Source: Tundrisphaera sp051175315
GTDB taxonomy: Bacteria > Planctomycetota > Planctomycetia > Isosphaerales > Isosphaeraceae
Direction: 5' to 3'
Length of the DNA: 64,000 nt
Assembly: GCF_051175315.1 (NCBI RefSeq)
Contig: NZ_CP195100.1
Span: 5,580,001-5,644,000, forward strand
The notes under the pieces are model-generated. The model was not told the origin of the DNA. It saw nothing but the letters and a program-made list of their open reading frames with translations, and did not search any database. This document shows, one piece after another, positions 1 through 9,183 of this stretch. The translations under genes and the position numbers were made by a program. Position 1 is the stretch's first letter. Each line of letters starts with the position of its first letter.

Positions 1-841
1 CTTCGATCCGCTCGACCGGCCCGTCGCCGACCTGGACCCGGAGGGCGCACGGCCGGTCGGGCGGGGCGTTGAACGGGATCTCGGACAACTCGATCCGCCC
101 CTTGGTCCCGACGACATGGACCACCTGGAGCGGGGCCACCGCCATCGAGCAGGTGAACGAGGCCGTGCCCCGGCCGGCGAAGTCGAGCACCGCCGACGAG
201 GTCCGGTCGACGTTGCCGAAGGCGGGGTCGGTCTGGACGTGGGCGATCACGCGGTCGGGCTCGGCATCGAAGAGCCATCGGGAAAGGGAGATGGCATAAC
301 ACCCCACGTCCATCAGGGCCCCGCCCCCTTTGGCGAGGTCGTGCCGGATGTTGGAGGGGTCGTCGCTGAAGAACGAGAAGAAGGTCTGGATCGTCTTCAG
401 CGGTCCGATCCGCCCGGAATCCACCATCTCCTTGGCCCGGACCCACTGGGGGTGGTGGCGGTACATGAACGCTTCCATCAGCCTCAGGCCGGGGTGGCGT
501 GCCCCGGCCTCGGCCAGCTCCCGGCCTTGCCGCGACGTGAGGCCGATCGGCTTCTCGCAGAGGACGTGCCTGCCGGCTTCGAGGGCCTTGATCGACCACG
601 GGACGTGGAGGTCATTGGGCAGCGGGTTGTAGATCGCGTCCACCTCGGGATCGGCCAGAAGTTCCTCGTAGGAGCCGTAGGCCCGGGGGATGCCCAGCGA
701 GGTCGCCGCTTCGCGGGCGCGGTCGATGCCCCGGGAGGCGATCGCGACGACCTCGGTCAGCTCCCCCTTCTGCATGGCGGGGATGACCTTGGCGACGCCG
801 ATCTTGGCCGTGCTCAGGATGCCCCAGCGGATCTTCTTCAT
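1..841 (-). CDS. Gfo/Idh/MocA family oxidoreductase (partial, C-terminus outside window)
   Basis: NAD(P)-dependent oxidoreductase of the Gfo/Idh/MocA superfamily, probably acting on a sugar or cyclitol; the substrate cannot be told. About 280 residues are visible from an ATG at 841, and the frame is still open at the window edge. The N-terminus, starting MKKIRWGILSTAKIG, is a Rossmann fold with a family-typical G-x-x-x-T/A-x-x-I pattern. The signature EKP follows a beta strand (CEKPIGLT, about residue 95), and the next part matches the family's C-terminal alpha/beta domain, including a GGGALMDVGCYAI stretch carrying the usual G-x-x-x-D-x-G-x-Y/H pattern. It is transcribed divergently from the DinB-like gene. 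The family call is firm and the substrate unknown. Confidence 0.9.
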   Translation of the reverse strand, partial: MKKIRWGILSTAKIGVAKVIPAMQKGELTEVVAIASRGIDRAREAATSLGIPRAYGSYEELLADPEVDAIYNPLPNDLHVPWSIKALEAGRHVLCEKPIGLTSRQGRELAEAGARHPGLRLMEAFMYRHHPQWVRAKEMVDSGRIGPLKTIQTFFSFFSDDPSNIRHDLAKGGGALMDVGCYAISLSRWLFDAEPDRVIAHVQTDPAFGNVDRTSSAVLDFAGRGTASFTCSMAVAPLQVVHVVGTKGRIELSEIPFNAPPDRPCALRVQVGDGPVERIE

Positions 842-1008
842 GGCGGTTCTCGGACGAGATTTGGGCCGGGGTCGTGGCCTGCGTTCAGGCGATCGCCATT
901 ATCCCCGCCGGGGCGGCGTCTTCAACTCCCGAGGGGGAGGGCGAGGCGGTGCGATCCGCCCCCGATGATCCCCCTGGCATGGTCTCGGGTGCTGTGATAG
1001 ACAGATGC

Positions 1009-1036
1009 GTCGATCATCGACGGTTCGACGATCGAC
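1009..1036. promoter_or_regulatory. Inverted repeat in the divergent intergenic region
   Basis: GTCGATC at 1009-1015 is repeated inverted as GATCGAC at 1030-1036. It lies between the divergent oxidoreductase and DinB-like genes, 25 bp before the latter's start, and could be an operator or a leader hairpin. Short GATC-rich repeats occur by chance in such DNA, so confidence is low. Confidence 0.2.
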
Positions 1037-1060
1037 CTGACGGCCCGAGGACGAGTTGCC

Positions 1061-1555
1061 ATGAATGCGATCGCCGCCATCAAAAGTTCCTTGCTCTCCA
1101 CCCGGCACTTGACCGAGATGCTCGTGTCGGATCTCTCCGATGCCGACCTTCTGGTCCGGCCCGTGCCGAAGGCCAATCACATCGCCTGGCAGCTGGGCAA
1201 CGTGATCGCCGGCGACCTGTTCCTGGTCAAGTCGCAGATCCCCGAGGCGGAATACCCCGCATTGCCCGATGGGTTCATGGAGAAGCACGGCCCGTCTTGC
1301 GCCTCGGACGATGGGCCGGACGGATTCTTGACCAAGGCCGAATATCTCGACCTGCTGAACCGGACGCGTGCCGCGACCGTCGCCGCGCTCGAAAAGATGA
1401 CCGAGGCCGAACTCGATCGCCCGCCCAGCGAAGACATGATCCGATTCGCCCCGACCCTCGGCGACGTCTTCATCGCGACCGCCAATCACACGCTGATGCA
1501 CGCCGGCCAGTTCTCGGTGGTCCGCCGCCTGCTGGGCAAGCCGGTCCTGATCTGA
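1061..1555 (+). CDS. DinB superfamily protein
   Basis: A 164-residue four-helix-bundle protein of the DinB/YfiT-like superfamily. Members are often metal-dependent thiol-S-transferases or have unknown functions. The family's metal-binding histidines are plausible at HIAWQLG (about residue 45) and in the C-terminal helix ANHTLMHAGQF, which has the usual H-x3-H spacing. The start is supported by GAGGA placed 9 nt before the ATG. It converges on the alpha/beta hydrolase gene, with a hairpin between them. The fold assignment is good, but the specific role (detoxification, damage response or other) cannot be read from the sequence. Confidence 0.82.
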   Translation: MNAIAAIKSSLLSTRHLTEMLVSDLSDADLLVRPVPKANHIAWQLGNVIAGDLFLVKSQIPEAEYPALPDGFMEKHGPSCASDDGPDGFLTKAEYLDLLNRTRAATVAALEKMTEAELDRPPSEDMIRFAPTLGDVFIATANHTLMHAGQFSVVRRLLGKPVLI

Positions 1556-1567
1556 GCCGATTCCCGG

Positions 1568-1595
1568 GCCGGGCGGTCGACCGTCATCGCCCGGC
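1568..1595. terminator. Convergent hairpin, candidate bidirectional terminator
   Basis: GCCGGGCG (1568-1575) pairs with CGCCCGGC (1588-1595) around a 12-nt loop. It sits between the convergent DinB-like and hydrolase genes and overlaps the latter's last codons. There is no T-run on either side, so it is not a classical intrinsic terminator. Confidence 0.4.
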
Positions 1596-2375
1596 GAGGA
1601 GCAAGCTGGCGTTGAACCCGGCGGGCTGGTTGGGGTCGGCGATCGAGTCGGCGTACCAACGCACCAGGGAAAGGTGGTTGGAGCGGAGCGGGCAGACTAC
1701 CCCCACGAACGGGGTCGGCCCGGCCACCCGGTGATTCTGGACCCCGGCCTGCGCCACTTCGCGTCCGAAGGCGCTCGGCCCGGGGGACCAGTAGTTCTCG
1801 ACCCGCGAGGCCAGCGAACCGGCCGACAGCCGCCCGAAGATGACATCGTGGTAGAACGCCGCCGGTTCCAGCAGCGTCAACTGGGCGGCGTGCTGCCCGT
1901 AGAGGGTCGCGAAGTCCCAGGCGGCCGACGTCGCGACCAAACCCCCGGCGCTGTGGCCGATCAGGTGGGTCCGGGATGGGGCGACGCCCGCGCGGATCAG
2001 GGCCGCGGCCAGCAGGTGCCCCTGCCCGACCGCGTCCTCGACATTGCTGCGGACGCTCAGGGAGTCGAAAGTCGCCGCGTTCCAGTCCCAGGCGAGAAGA
2101 TTGACCTGATTCGAAAGCCCGCGCCGGTTCAGGCCATCGGCGAGCCGCTCGGCCATCGTGAAATGGACGGTACGCGGCATCGGGTTGAAGCCGTGGATGA
2201 AGACCACGGTCGGCCGCGACGGGTCGGGCGGCGCGAAGGGGGGCACGCCCGGGTTATGGTTGACCAGCACGCCCCGGGCCGGGTCGCTGCCGCCGACCAG
2301 CAAGGGTCCGCGCCGTAATCCTGGCCCCGCGATCGTCGAAACGAGCGCGACCATCACCATGGCGTGCGTCAGCAT
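1584..2375 (-). CDS. Secreted or membrane-anchored alpha/beta hydrolase
   Basis: An alpha/beta-hydrolase-fold protein of about 263 residues. The family nucleophile elbow G-x-S-x-G is present as GHSAG, preceded by a strand containing TVVFIHGF, the usual oxyanion-hole HG motif. A hydrophobic N-terminus (MLTHAMVMVALVSTIAG) suggests export. I chose the ATG at 2375 over a TTG six bases upstream because GAGG lies 8 nt before it. The substrate is unknown; the DUF900-like or lipase-like classes are possibilities. A late HLSLVRWYAD segment could supply the catalytic histidine, but that residue assignment is inference. Confidence 0.8.
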   Translation of the reverse strand: MLTHAMVMVALVSTIAGPGLRRGPLLVGGSDPARGVLVNHNPGVPPFAPPDPSRPTVVFIHGFNPMPRTVHFTMAERLADGLNRRGLSNQVNLLAWDWNAATFDSLSVRSNVEDAVGQGHLLAAALIRAGVAPSRTHLIGHSAGGLVATSAAWDFATLYGQHAAQLTLLEPAAFYHDVIFGRLSAGSLASRVENYWSPGPSAFGREVAQAGVQNHRVAGPTPFVGVVCPLRSNHLSLVRWYADSIADPNQPAGFNASLLLAGR

Positions 2376-2465
2376 GACCAAGCCTCGTCACGGGTGCCAT
2401 ACAGGATGCTGCTATCCTGTAGGTCGGACCACCCGTGGCGAAACTTGAGTCGAAGTCGAACGATT

Positions 2466-3752
2466 TCAGATCGTGATCCCATCCTGGAGGATGGTGAACT
2501 TGGGGATCACCACGATCTTGTCGCGGATCACGTAGTGCGGGGCATCCTCGGAATCGACGATCCCGGCTTCGTTGACGATCCGGACGCCCTGCCCGATCCG
2601 GGCGTTCTTGTCGATGATGGCGTTTTCGAGCACCGAGCCCCGGCCGATCCCGACGTGGGGGCGATTGGCCCGGATGTTGGTATCGAGCTGCTTCTGGGAC
2701 TCGTAGCTATCCGCGCCCATGAGGTAACAATTGCGGATGACGACGTCCTCGGCGATCTGGGCCCGGACGCCGATCACGGAATTCTCAATCACCGAGTTCT
2801 TGCCGATGACGCAACCGTCGGAGATCAGGCTGTCGGTGACCTTGGCCCCGGCGATCCGCGAGCAGGGCAGGTAGCGGGGCCGGGTGTAGATCGGGTGGTC
2901 GGCGAACATGAAGTCGAACGGGGGGTTCGGGCGCGTCAGGTCGATGTTCGCCTTGTGGAAGGCGCCCACCGTCCCGATGTCCTCCCAGTAGCCGTCGAAC
3001 AGGTGGGCCTGCACGCGGTGGTTGGCGATCGCCTGGGGGAACAACTCCTTGCCGAAGTCGGTCGCGTTGCCCGAGGCCAGCAGGTCGATCAGGGTCGACC
3101 GATTGAACAGGTAGATCCCCATGCTGGCCAGGTAGGGGCGGCCGGCGGCCTCGATCCCCAGGCGGGCCATCCACTCCGGGTCGGTGTGGACGCGGTCCAG
3201 GAGTTCGCGGGTCTTGGGCTTCTCCTCGAAGTCGATGACGCGGCCGCTCGTCTCGACCCGCATGATCCCGCACGCCTTGGCCTCCTCCTCGGGGACGGGG
3301 AGCGTGGCGATCGAGACCTCGGCCTTGTTCTCGATGTGGTTGCGGATCATGTCCCGGAAATCCATCCGGTAGAGCTGGTCCCCGGACAGGATCAGGACGA
3401 GGTCGAACGACGATTCGGTGAAGTGGGGGATGTTGCGGCGGACGGCGTCGGCCGTCCCCTGATACCACCCCTCGTATTGCATCGTCTGCTGCGCCGCCAG
3501 GATCTCCACGAACCCCCCGCCGAACGGGTCGAACGTGTAGGTGTTGGCGATGTGGCGGTGCAGGCTCACCGAGTTGAACTGGGTGAGGACGAAGATCCGG
3601 TTCAGGCCGGAGTGGATGCAGTTGGAGATGGGAATATCGATGAGGCGATACTTCCCGCCGATCGGCACGGCCGGCTTGCTGCGGGAACGGGTGAGGGGGA
3701 AGAGGCGAGTGCCCCGCCCTCCCCCGAGGATCAGGCTGATGACCTTGGACAT
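2466..3752 (-). CDS. glgC: Glucose-1-phosphate adenylyltransferase
   Basis: ADP-glucose pyrophosphorylase, which makes ADP-glucose from ATP and glucose-1-phosphate and commits carbon to glycogen. The 428-residue length is typical. The N-terminal nucleotidyltransferase signature is clear (LILGGGRGTRLFPLT, then SKPAVPIGGKYRLIDIP), as is the downstream YYQGTADAVRRN-type segment (WYQGTADAVRRN). The C-terminal part is the left-handed beta-helix characteristic of GlgC, with repeated hexapeptide-like stretches (VIGKNSVIENSVIG, IIDKNARIGQGVRI). GGAG lies 7 nt before the ATG. No other glycogen gene is adjacent. The function is certain at family level; allosteric effectors cannot be inferred. Confidence 0.97.
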   Translation of the reverse strand: MSKVISLILGGGRGTRLFPLTRSRSKPAVPIGGKYRLIDIPISNCIHSGLNRIFVLTQFNSVSLHRHIANTYTFDPFGGGFVEILAAQQTMQYEGWYQGTADAVRRNIPHFTESSFDLVLILSGDQLYRMDFRDMIRNHIENKAEVSIATLPVPEEEAKACGIMRVETSGRVIDFEEKPKTRELLDRVHTDPEWMARLGIEAAGRPYLASMGIYLFNRSTLIDLLASGNATDFGKELFPQAIANHRVQAHLFDGYWEDIGTVGAFHKANIDLTRPNPPFDFMFADHPIYTRPRYLPCSRIAGAKVTDSLISDGCVIGKNSVIENSVIGVRAQIAEDVVIRNCYLMGADSYESQKQLDTNIRANRPHVGIGRGSVLENAIIDKNARIGQGVRIVNEAGIVDSEDAPHYVIRDKIVVIPKFTILQDGITI

Positions 3753-3799
3753 CGCGACGCTCCGGCCGATACGATCTGTCGTGTCCCGAGAAGATCGGC

Positions 3800-3816
3800 A
3801 GTTTGCGCGCCAAACT
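3800..3816. promoter_or_regulatory. Inverted repeat upstream of glgC
   Basis: AGTTTG and CAAACT flank CGCGC at 3800-3816, about 50 bp before the glgC start. This 6-bp dyad in GC-rich DNA is a possible operator; there is no direct evidence of binding. Confidence 0.25.
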
Positions 3817-3859
3817 CAAGTCTCGAACCCGGTCCCACCCCGCGACCGCCGGCCGGCCG

Positions 3860-4183
3860 TCACCAACCCAGGGCCATGTTGGATTCGATGACCTTGCGGG
3901 CCCCTTCCAGGTCGGTGCCGGTCTGCTGCATGTAGAGCCGGACCGCGTGGAGCTTGTCGCCCTGGGCCTTGGACAGGCAATCGCGCGCCTTGACGCAGGG
4001 GTCGCCGGCCTTGGTGATGCCCAGCAGGTTCTTGGAGATCACCCAGGCGTCCCTGGGCCGGTGGCTGACCCGAACGACTTCCTCCTGGGGATAGTTCTCG
4101 GCGGCGAACCCGCGTGCGGCGGCCTCGTTATCGGCGCACGCGATCATGATATGCGACGTCGTTTCCACTTCGAACAGCGGCAT
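3860..4183 (-). CDS. Small uncharacterised protein
   Basis: A 107-residue soluble protein I do not recognise. It starts MPLFEVETTSHIMIACADN, which resembles a beta-strand/helix unit. The middle carries two cysteines in GDPCVKARDCLSKAQGDK, and the end is helical. GGAGGGG lies 6 nt before the ATG, one of the strongest ribosome sites in the window, so it is very likely a real gene. It follows glgC's promoter side and precedes the efflux genes on the same strand, with 160 bp to the next gene. No signal peptide or membrane segment is visible. Function unknown. Confidence 0.75.
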   Translation of the reverse strand: MPLFEVETTSHIMIACADNEAAARGFAAENYPQEEVVRVSHRPRDAWVISKNLLGITKAGDPCVKARDCLSKAQGDKLHAVRLYMQQTGTDLEGARKVIESNMALGW

Positions 4184-4343
4184 GTTCCACCCCTCCCTCG
4201 CGTTGGATTCGATCGGGGGTCGCGGAAGGATCCGCGGCCGGACATGACCTGACTCGATTGATCCTATCCCTGCCGGGTGGGGCGGTCAAATCCCTGGCGG
4301 CCCGCGCCGCCCGGGAAAATGTCCGCCACTCCAACCGGCGGCA

Positions 4344-5756
4344 TCAGGGGAGCGGCTGTCCCGTGGCGATGGTCGCCTGGTCCTCGTAGATCTGGGCCAT
4401 GATCAGGGAACCGAGGCTCACGACCTCCTCGCCGACGGCCAGCCCGCGACCGACCACCACGGCCTCGGCCCCCTCCTGCTTGACGTCGAGCTTCCTCCGC
4501 TCGAAGCGATCGCCGTCGCCGTCGCGTGACTTGCGGACGAAGGCATAATACTGGCCGTTGATCACCGTCAGGCTGCCCCGGAGGATGACCGTATCCCCCC
4601 CCTCGGGCGGGATCAGGAGCGTGGCGCGGACCAGCATGTCCGACTTCAGCCGCTTGCCCGGGTTGGGGATCGTCGCGCGGATCCGGACGGTATGGGTGTC
4701 GGGATCGACGCGGCTGGAGATGCTTTCCACCTTCCCCTCGACGTGGTCGTTGAGGTAGGGGAAGTCGATGTCCCAGGTCTGGCCGAGCCGGACCTTATCC
4801 TGGTCGCACTCGAACACGTTGCCCCAGACCCAGAGGCGGTCCATCGGCGAGATCGTGATCAGGTTGTCCTTGCTGTCGTAGACGTTGCCGGGGACCACCT
4901 CCTTCTCGACGACGAGGCCGTCGACCGGCGAGAGGACGACCATCCGGGAGATGTCGTTGGACTCGTTGGCGGCGGAACCGCTCGGGACGCCGTCGTTGGC
5001 GAGATTCTTGAGCAGGCCATCGATCTCCGCGCGGTTCATCCCGTAGGTGATGAGCTGGTCGCGGGCCACGTCGTAGTCGAGGCGGCTCTTCTGCTCCGAG
5101 TTCTGGGTGTCGGTCCAGAGCACCTGGGTGATGCCCCCGCTCTTGGCCAGGGGCTCGCGGGCGATCATGAGATTGCGGTCGTGATTCCACTGGACGTACT
5201 TGGTCCGGCAGTCGTTCTTGGCGGCGGCGAGGTCCGAGCTGTAGAGCTCGAAGAGGGGTTCGCCCCGCTTCACCATCTGGCCAGTCGTGGCGTAGACGTG
5301 CTGCACCAGGGCGTTGTCGAACCGGGGGCGGATCTTGTTGAGCGTGGAGTGGTCATAGTCGGTGCGGCCGCTGAGTTCGAGCTTGATCGGCACGACCTGC
5401 GCCTGGACCGGCACCAGCTTCAGCCCGATCGAGGTGGCGTCCTCGTCGCTCAGCCGGATCGTCCCATCCCAGGGCCGGGGCTTGGGCAGGGCGATCGTGG
5501 GCTGGACCGGATTCGGCTCGTGATGCCCCGGGATGTGACGGCGGGCCTGTTCGTAGAGTTTGATGAGCCTGGCTTTCCCCAGCTTCGCGGCCCCGGCCCC
5601 GAGTCCTCCGACGATGAGGAACGTGACGATCAGGGCCCAGGGGACCGACCGCTTCTTCCGCGACGGGTCCGCCGGCCGATGCCCGGCCACTCCCCGGTTG
5701 GGTTCGTTTTGATGCGGCGCGGCCTCGGCCATCGCCACGGACGTCGAGATATCCAT
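4344..5756 (-). CDS. Efflux RND transporter periplasmic adaptor subunit (CusB/CzcB type)
   Basis: Membrane-fusion protein of a heavy-metal RND efflux pump, about 470 residues. It has a short cytosolic N-terminus, one membrane anchor (WALIVTFLIVGGLGAGAAK), a barrel-sandwich half (IRPRFDNALVQHVYATTG, then RGEPLFELYSSDLAAAKND), a helical segment, the second lipoyl half (VVLSPVDGLVVEKEVVPGN) and beta-barrel/membrane-proximal domains (VESISSRVDPDTHTVRIRA). The ATG at 5756-5754 overlaps the stop of the RND gene by one base (TGATG), indicating translational coupling. An open frame continues upstream of this ATG, but that is the antisense-like reading of the RND gene. Metal specificity (Cu/Ag or Co/Zn/Cd) cannot be settled here. 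Confidence 0.93.
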   Translation of the reverse strand: MDISTSVAMAEAAPHQNEPNRGVAGHRPADPSRKKRSVPWALIVTFLIVGGLGAGAAKLGKARLIKLYEQARRHIPGHHEPNPVQPTIALPKPRPWDGTIRLSDEDATSIGLKLVPVQAQVVPIKLELSGRTDYDHSTLNKIRPRFDNALVQHVYATTGQMVKRGEPLFELYSSDLAAAKNDCRTKYVQWNHDRNLMIAREPLAKSGGITQVLWTDTQNSEQKSRLDYDVARDQLITYGMNRAEIDGLLKNLANDGVPSGSAANESNDISRMVVLSPVDGLVVEKEVVPGNVYDSKDNLITISPMDRLWVWGNVFECDQDKVRLGQTWDIDFPYLNDHVEGKVESISSRVDPDTHTVRIRATIPNPGKRLKSDMLVRATLLIPPEGGDTVILRGSLTVINGQYYAFVRKSRDGDGDRFERRKLDVKQEGAEAVVVGRGLAVGEEVVSLGSLIMAQIYEDQATIATGQPLP

Positions 5757-8700
5757 CAGATCCCCTCCCCCTGGGCGTTGTGATCGGGAATGAACGAGCC
5801 GTCGCCGAGTCCGCTGACTTCCTGATCCAGCCCGTCGGGCGCCGGGAAGTAGCTGTAGAGGACCGGCATCAGGTACTGGGTCAGGAGCAATGCCGCCGAC
5901 ATGCCGCCGACCACCACGATGGCCAGCGGCTTCTGGGCCTGGGAGCCGATCGAGTTGGCCAGGGCGGCCGGCAGCAGGCCGAGGATCGCCGTGAGCGAGG
6001 TCATGACGACCGGCCGGAGGCGAAGCTCCGAGCCCCGGATCACGACCTCGCGGACCGGGATGCCCGAGGCCCGCATCTGGTTGAAGTAGGAGATCAGCAG
6101 CACCCCGTTCTGGACCGCGACGCCGAAGATCGAGATGAAGCCGACCGCCGCCGAGATGCTGAACGGGGTCCCGGTCAGCTTCAGCGCCCAGACGCCCCCC
6201 ATCGTGGCCGTGACCACGTTGGCCATGACCAGCAGGGCATCCTTGATCGAGCTGAACGCCGTGTAGAGGAGCATCAGGATCAGCCCGATCGAGACCGGGA
6301 CGATCCACATCAGGCGGGCGTTGGCCGCTTCCATCTGGGCGAACTCGCCCGACCACTCCAGTTCGTAGCCGCGAGGGAGCTTGGCCCCATGTTCGGGGTG
6401 GTCCACCTCCTGCTTGGCCGCTTCGATGGCCGAGGCGAGGTCGCGGCCCCGGACGTCGAACTTGATCGGGATGTAGCGGCGGTTGTTCTCGCGGTAGATG
6501 TACGAGGCGCCCGACTTGTGGGGCTCGATGTGGGCCAGCTGGGAGAGCGGGATCCGGCTGCCCGGCGTGGTGGGCGTGGCGGGGATGTCCACCGTGATCC
6601 GCTCGATCACGTGGGGATCGTCCCGCAGATCGACCGGGAGCCGCAGGACAATGTCATAAAGCTTCTCCCCCTCGACCATCTGCGAGAACGCCTTGCCGCC
6701 GATGGCCACCTGCACGGCCGCCTCGACGTCGGCCACGTTGATCCCGTAGCGGGCGCAGGCCCGGCGGTCGATCTTGATCTCCAGGTTGGGCTGGCCCAGG
6801 ATGTGGAACTGGCCCACGTTCTCGATCCCGGGGACCGACCGCAGGAGCCCGACGACCCGCTGGCCGGCGTCTTCGAGGGTCTTCAGGTCGGTGCCGAAGA
6901 TCTTGACCGAGTTGGACCCCTTCACGCCGGAGAGGGCCTCCTCGACGTTGTCCCGGATCAACTGCGAGAAGTTGAAGCTGATCCCCGGGAACTTGGCGAA
7001 CCGGCGGGACAGCTCGTCCTCGATCATCGGGCGGGTCATCCCCTCGCGCCACTCCTCCATCGGCTTGAGCGGGACGTTGAACTCCAGGTTGAAGAAGCTG
7101 GTCACGTCGGTCCCGTCGTCGGGCCGGCCGATGTGCGACATCACGTTGCGGACCTCGGGGACCGAGGCGATCACCTCGCGGAGCTTCGGGGCCATCCGCG
7201 AGGCTTCTTCCAGCGACACGGTCCGGGGCAGGACCGCCCGGATCCAGAGGTTCCCCTCCTCCAACTGCGGCATGAATTCCCCGCCCAGCCCCGGTACCAG
7301 CGAGGCCGTGAAGGCGAGCAGGCCGGCGAGGAAGGCGAGGAAGATGGGCCGGTGGTTCAGGATCCAGCCCAGGACCGCGAGGTAGCGCCGCTTCATCAGG
7401 CGATCGATGAAGGTGTCCTTCTCCTCGTGCTTGTTGTGGAACAGGAACGAGCAGAGGACCGGGGCCAGCGTCACGGCGATCGCCAGGGCGCCGAAGATGG
7501 CGAAGGCATAGGTGTTGGCCATCGGTCCGAAGAGGGCCCCCTCCGGCCCGGTCATCACGAAGAGAGGCAGGAAGGCACACACGATGATCGTGGTCGAGAA
7601 GAACAGGGGGCGTTCGATCTCGTGCGAGGCCTCGGCGATCCTCTGGATCAAAGGCCGGGTGCGGTCGGCCCCGTGGGCCGTGATGTGCCGGTAGATGTTC
7701 TCGACGATGATCACCGAGCTATCGACGATGATCCCGAAGTCCACGGCACCGATCGACAGGAGGTTGGCCGACTTCCCCTGGAGGTACAGGACCGTCACCG
7801 AGAACAGCAGCGCCAGGGGGATCACCAGCGCCACGATCCCGGCGCTGATCAGGTCTCCCAGGAAGATGAACAGGACGCCCGCCACCAGGGCCATGCCCAC
7901 GACGAGGTTGTGCATCACGTTCTCGGTCGTGACGCTGACCAGGTCGGTCCTTTGGTTGAAGACGCGGATCTTCATCCGGGGCGGGAGGATGCCCGACGAC
8001 TCGATCTCCTTCAGCTTGGCCTCGACCGCCCTGGCCACCGGGATCGACTTCTCGTACTTCCGCATCAGGACGATGCCCTCGATCACGTCGTCCTCGTCGA
8101 TCGCGACCGGCTTGCCGTCCTTCTCCTTGAGCCTCCGGCCGACCTTCCCCTGGCGCGGCTGATGATCGATGACCACGTTGGCGAGCTGCCGGACGTAGAT
8201 CGGCACGCCGTTGGTGGAGGTGACCACCACGTCGTTGATGTCCTGGATCTTCCCGGTCTCGATCGCCTGGGCGTCGGCCACCAGCAGCGGGTCGAGCGGG
8301 TCCACGCCGCCGCCCAGCAGCCCGACGGCCCGGACGTTGTGGGCCTGCGTGCCGAGCGTGATGATGTCGCCGCCGACGTTGGCGTTGGACCGCTGGACCG
8401 CGTCTTCCACCTGCTGGAGCGTCACGTTGTATTGCTTGAGCAGGCGGCTATCGACCTGGATCTGATACTGCTTGATCTCCCCGCCGTAGCCGGTCACGTC
8501 GATCACGCCGGGCACCTGCTTGAGCGCCCGGTTGAGGACCCAGTCCTGCACCGCCTTGATCTGCTTGGTGGTGTATCCGGGCCCTTCGAGGACGTAACGG
8601 ACGATCTCGCCGGTCGGGCTCCAGGGAGAAAGCTTCGGGCTGATGTGCTCGGGGAGTTCGGCCTGCCCGATCCGGTTGATGACCTCCTGGCGGGCCGACC

Positions 8701-9010
8701 AGTAGTCGGTGCCGTAGGCGAACTGGCATTTGATGTCGTTGAGGCCGGCGATCGACGTGCTGCGGAGGTCTTCCAGGCCCGGCATGCCGTTCAGGGCGGT
8801 CTCGATCGGGATGCCGACCAGCCGCTCCATCTCCTCGGGGCTGGCGCCGGGGTTCTGCGTGATGACCTCGACCAGGGGCGGCGTCGGGTCGGGATACGCT
8901 TCGACGTTGAGATTGAGCGCGGAGTGCACCCCGGCCGCGATCAGGGCCATGATGCCCAGGATCACGATGAATCGGTTATGCAGGCTCCACTTGATGATCA
9001 AGTAGACCAT
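5756..9010 (-). CDS. CusA/CzcA family heavy metal efflux RND transporter
   Basis: Inner-membrane proton-driven pump of 1,084 residues, the usual length. The N-terminal TM helix (RFIVILGIMALIAAGVHSA) is followed by porter-domain motifs (NPGASPEEMERLVGIPIE) and the TM4 segment, with acidic residues in IGAVDFGIIVDSSVIIVEN; the D-F-G-x-x-x-D pattern is typical of metal RND pumps. The second half has TM8-12 (SISAAVGFISIFGVAVQNG). It is translated into the adaptor through a one-base overlap. No outer-membrane factor (CusC/CzcC) gene is seen on either side, so the channel must be encoded elsewhere. A small open frame upstream may belong to the same operon. Confidence 0.95.
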   Translation of the reverse strand: MVYLIIKWSLHNRFIVILGIMALIAAGVHSALNLNVEAYPDPTPPLVEVITQNPGASPEEMERLVGIPIETALNGMPGLEDLRSTSIAGLNDIKCQFAYGTDYWSARQEVINRIGQAELPEHISPKLSPWSPTGEIVRYVLEGPGYTTKQIKAVQDWVLNRALKQVPGVIDVTGYGGEIKQYQIQVDSRLLKQYNVTLQQVEDAVQRSNANVGGDIITLGTQAHNVRAVGLLGGGVDPLDPLLVADAQAIETGKIQDINDVVVTSTNGVPIYVRQLANVVIDHQPRQGKVGRRLKEKDGKPVAIDEDDVIEGIVLMRKYEKSIPVARAVEAKLKEIESSGILPPRMKIRVFNQRTDLVSVTTENVMHNLVVGMALVAGVLFIFLGDLISAGIVALVIPLALLFSVTVLYLQGKSANLLSIGAVDFGIIVDSSVIIVENIYRHITAHGADRTRPLIQRIAEASHEIERPLFFSTTIIVCAFLPLFVMTGPEGALFGPMANTYAFAIFGALAIAVTLAPVLCSFLFHNKHEEKDTFIDRLMKRRYLAVLGWILNHRPIFLAFLAGLLAFTASLVPGLGGEFMPQLEEGNLWIRAVLPRTVSLEEASRMAPKLREVIASVPEVRNVMSHIGRPDDGTDVTSFFNLEFNVPLKPMEEWREGMTRPMIEDELSRRFAKFPGISFNFSQLIRDNVEEALSGVKGSNSVKIFGTDLKTLEDAGQRVVGLLRSVPGIENVGQFHILGQPNLEIKIDRRACARYGINVADVEAAVQVAIGGKAFSQMVEGEKLYDIVLRLPVDLRDDPHVIERITVDIPATPTTPGSRIPLSQLAHIEPHKSGASYIYRENNRRYIPIKFDVRGRDLASAIEAAKQEVDHPEHGAKLPRGYELEWSGEFAQMEAANARLMWIVPVSIGLILMLLYTAFSSIKDALLVMANVVTATMGGVWALKLTGTPFSISAAVGFISIFGVAVQNGVLLISYFNQMRASGIPVREVVIRGSELRLRPVVMTSLTAILGLLPAALANSIGSQAQKPLAIVVVGGMSAALLLTQYLMPVLYSYFPAPDGLDQEVSGLGDGSFIPDHNAQGEGI

Positions 9011-9183
9011 GGGGATGACGCCTTCGAATGGGGCGATGAAGCCGACCGGAACGGCCCTGCGCGAGGAGGGCCGGCGACGGGGTGCGATCGGGCGCGTCTG
9101 GCCAGGGCCCCGATCCGATCACGCGCGGGCGTGGGATGGTTCCGAAGGCGAGAGCGGATGGTGGAGGGACCGTGCAGCCTGCC

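Noticed and set aside
116..997. A 293-codon + strand frame at the left edge
   Set aside because: It is antisense to the Gfo/Idh/MocA oxidoreductase, whose motifs (EKP, GGGALMDVGCYAI) are clear on the - strand.
2364..3935. A 523-codon + strand frame opposite glgC
   Set aside because: It has no homology-like motifs and the opposite strand carries an unambiguous glgC.
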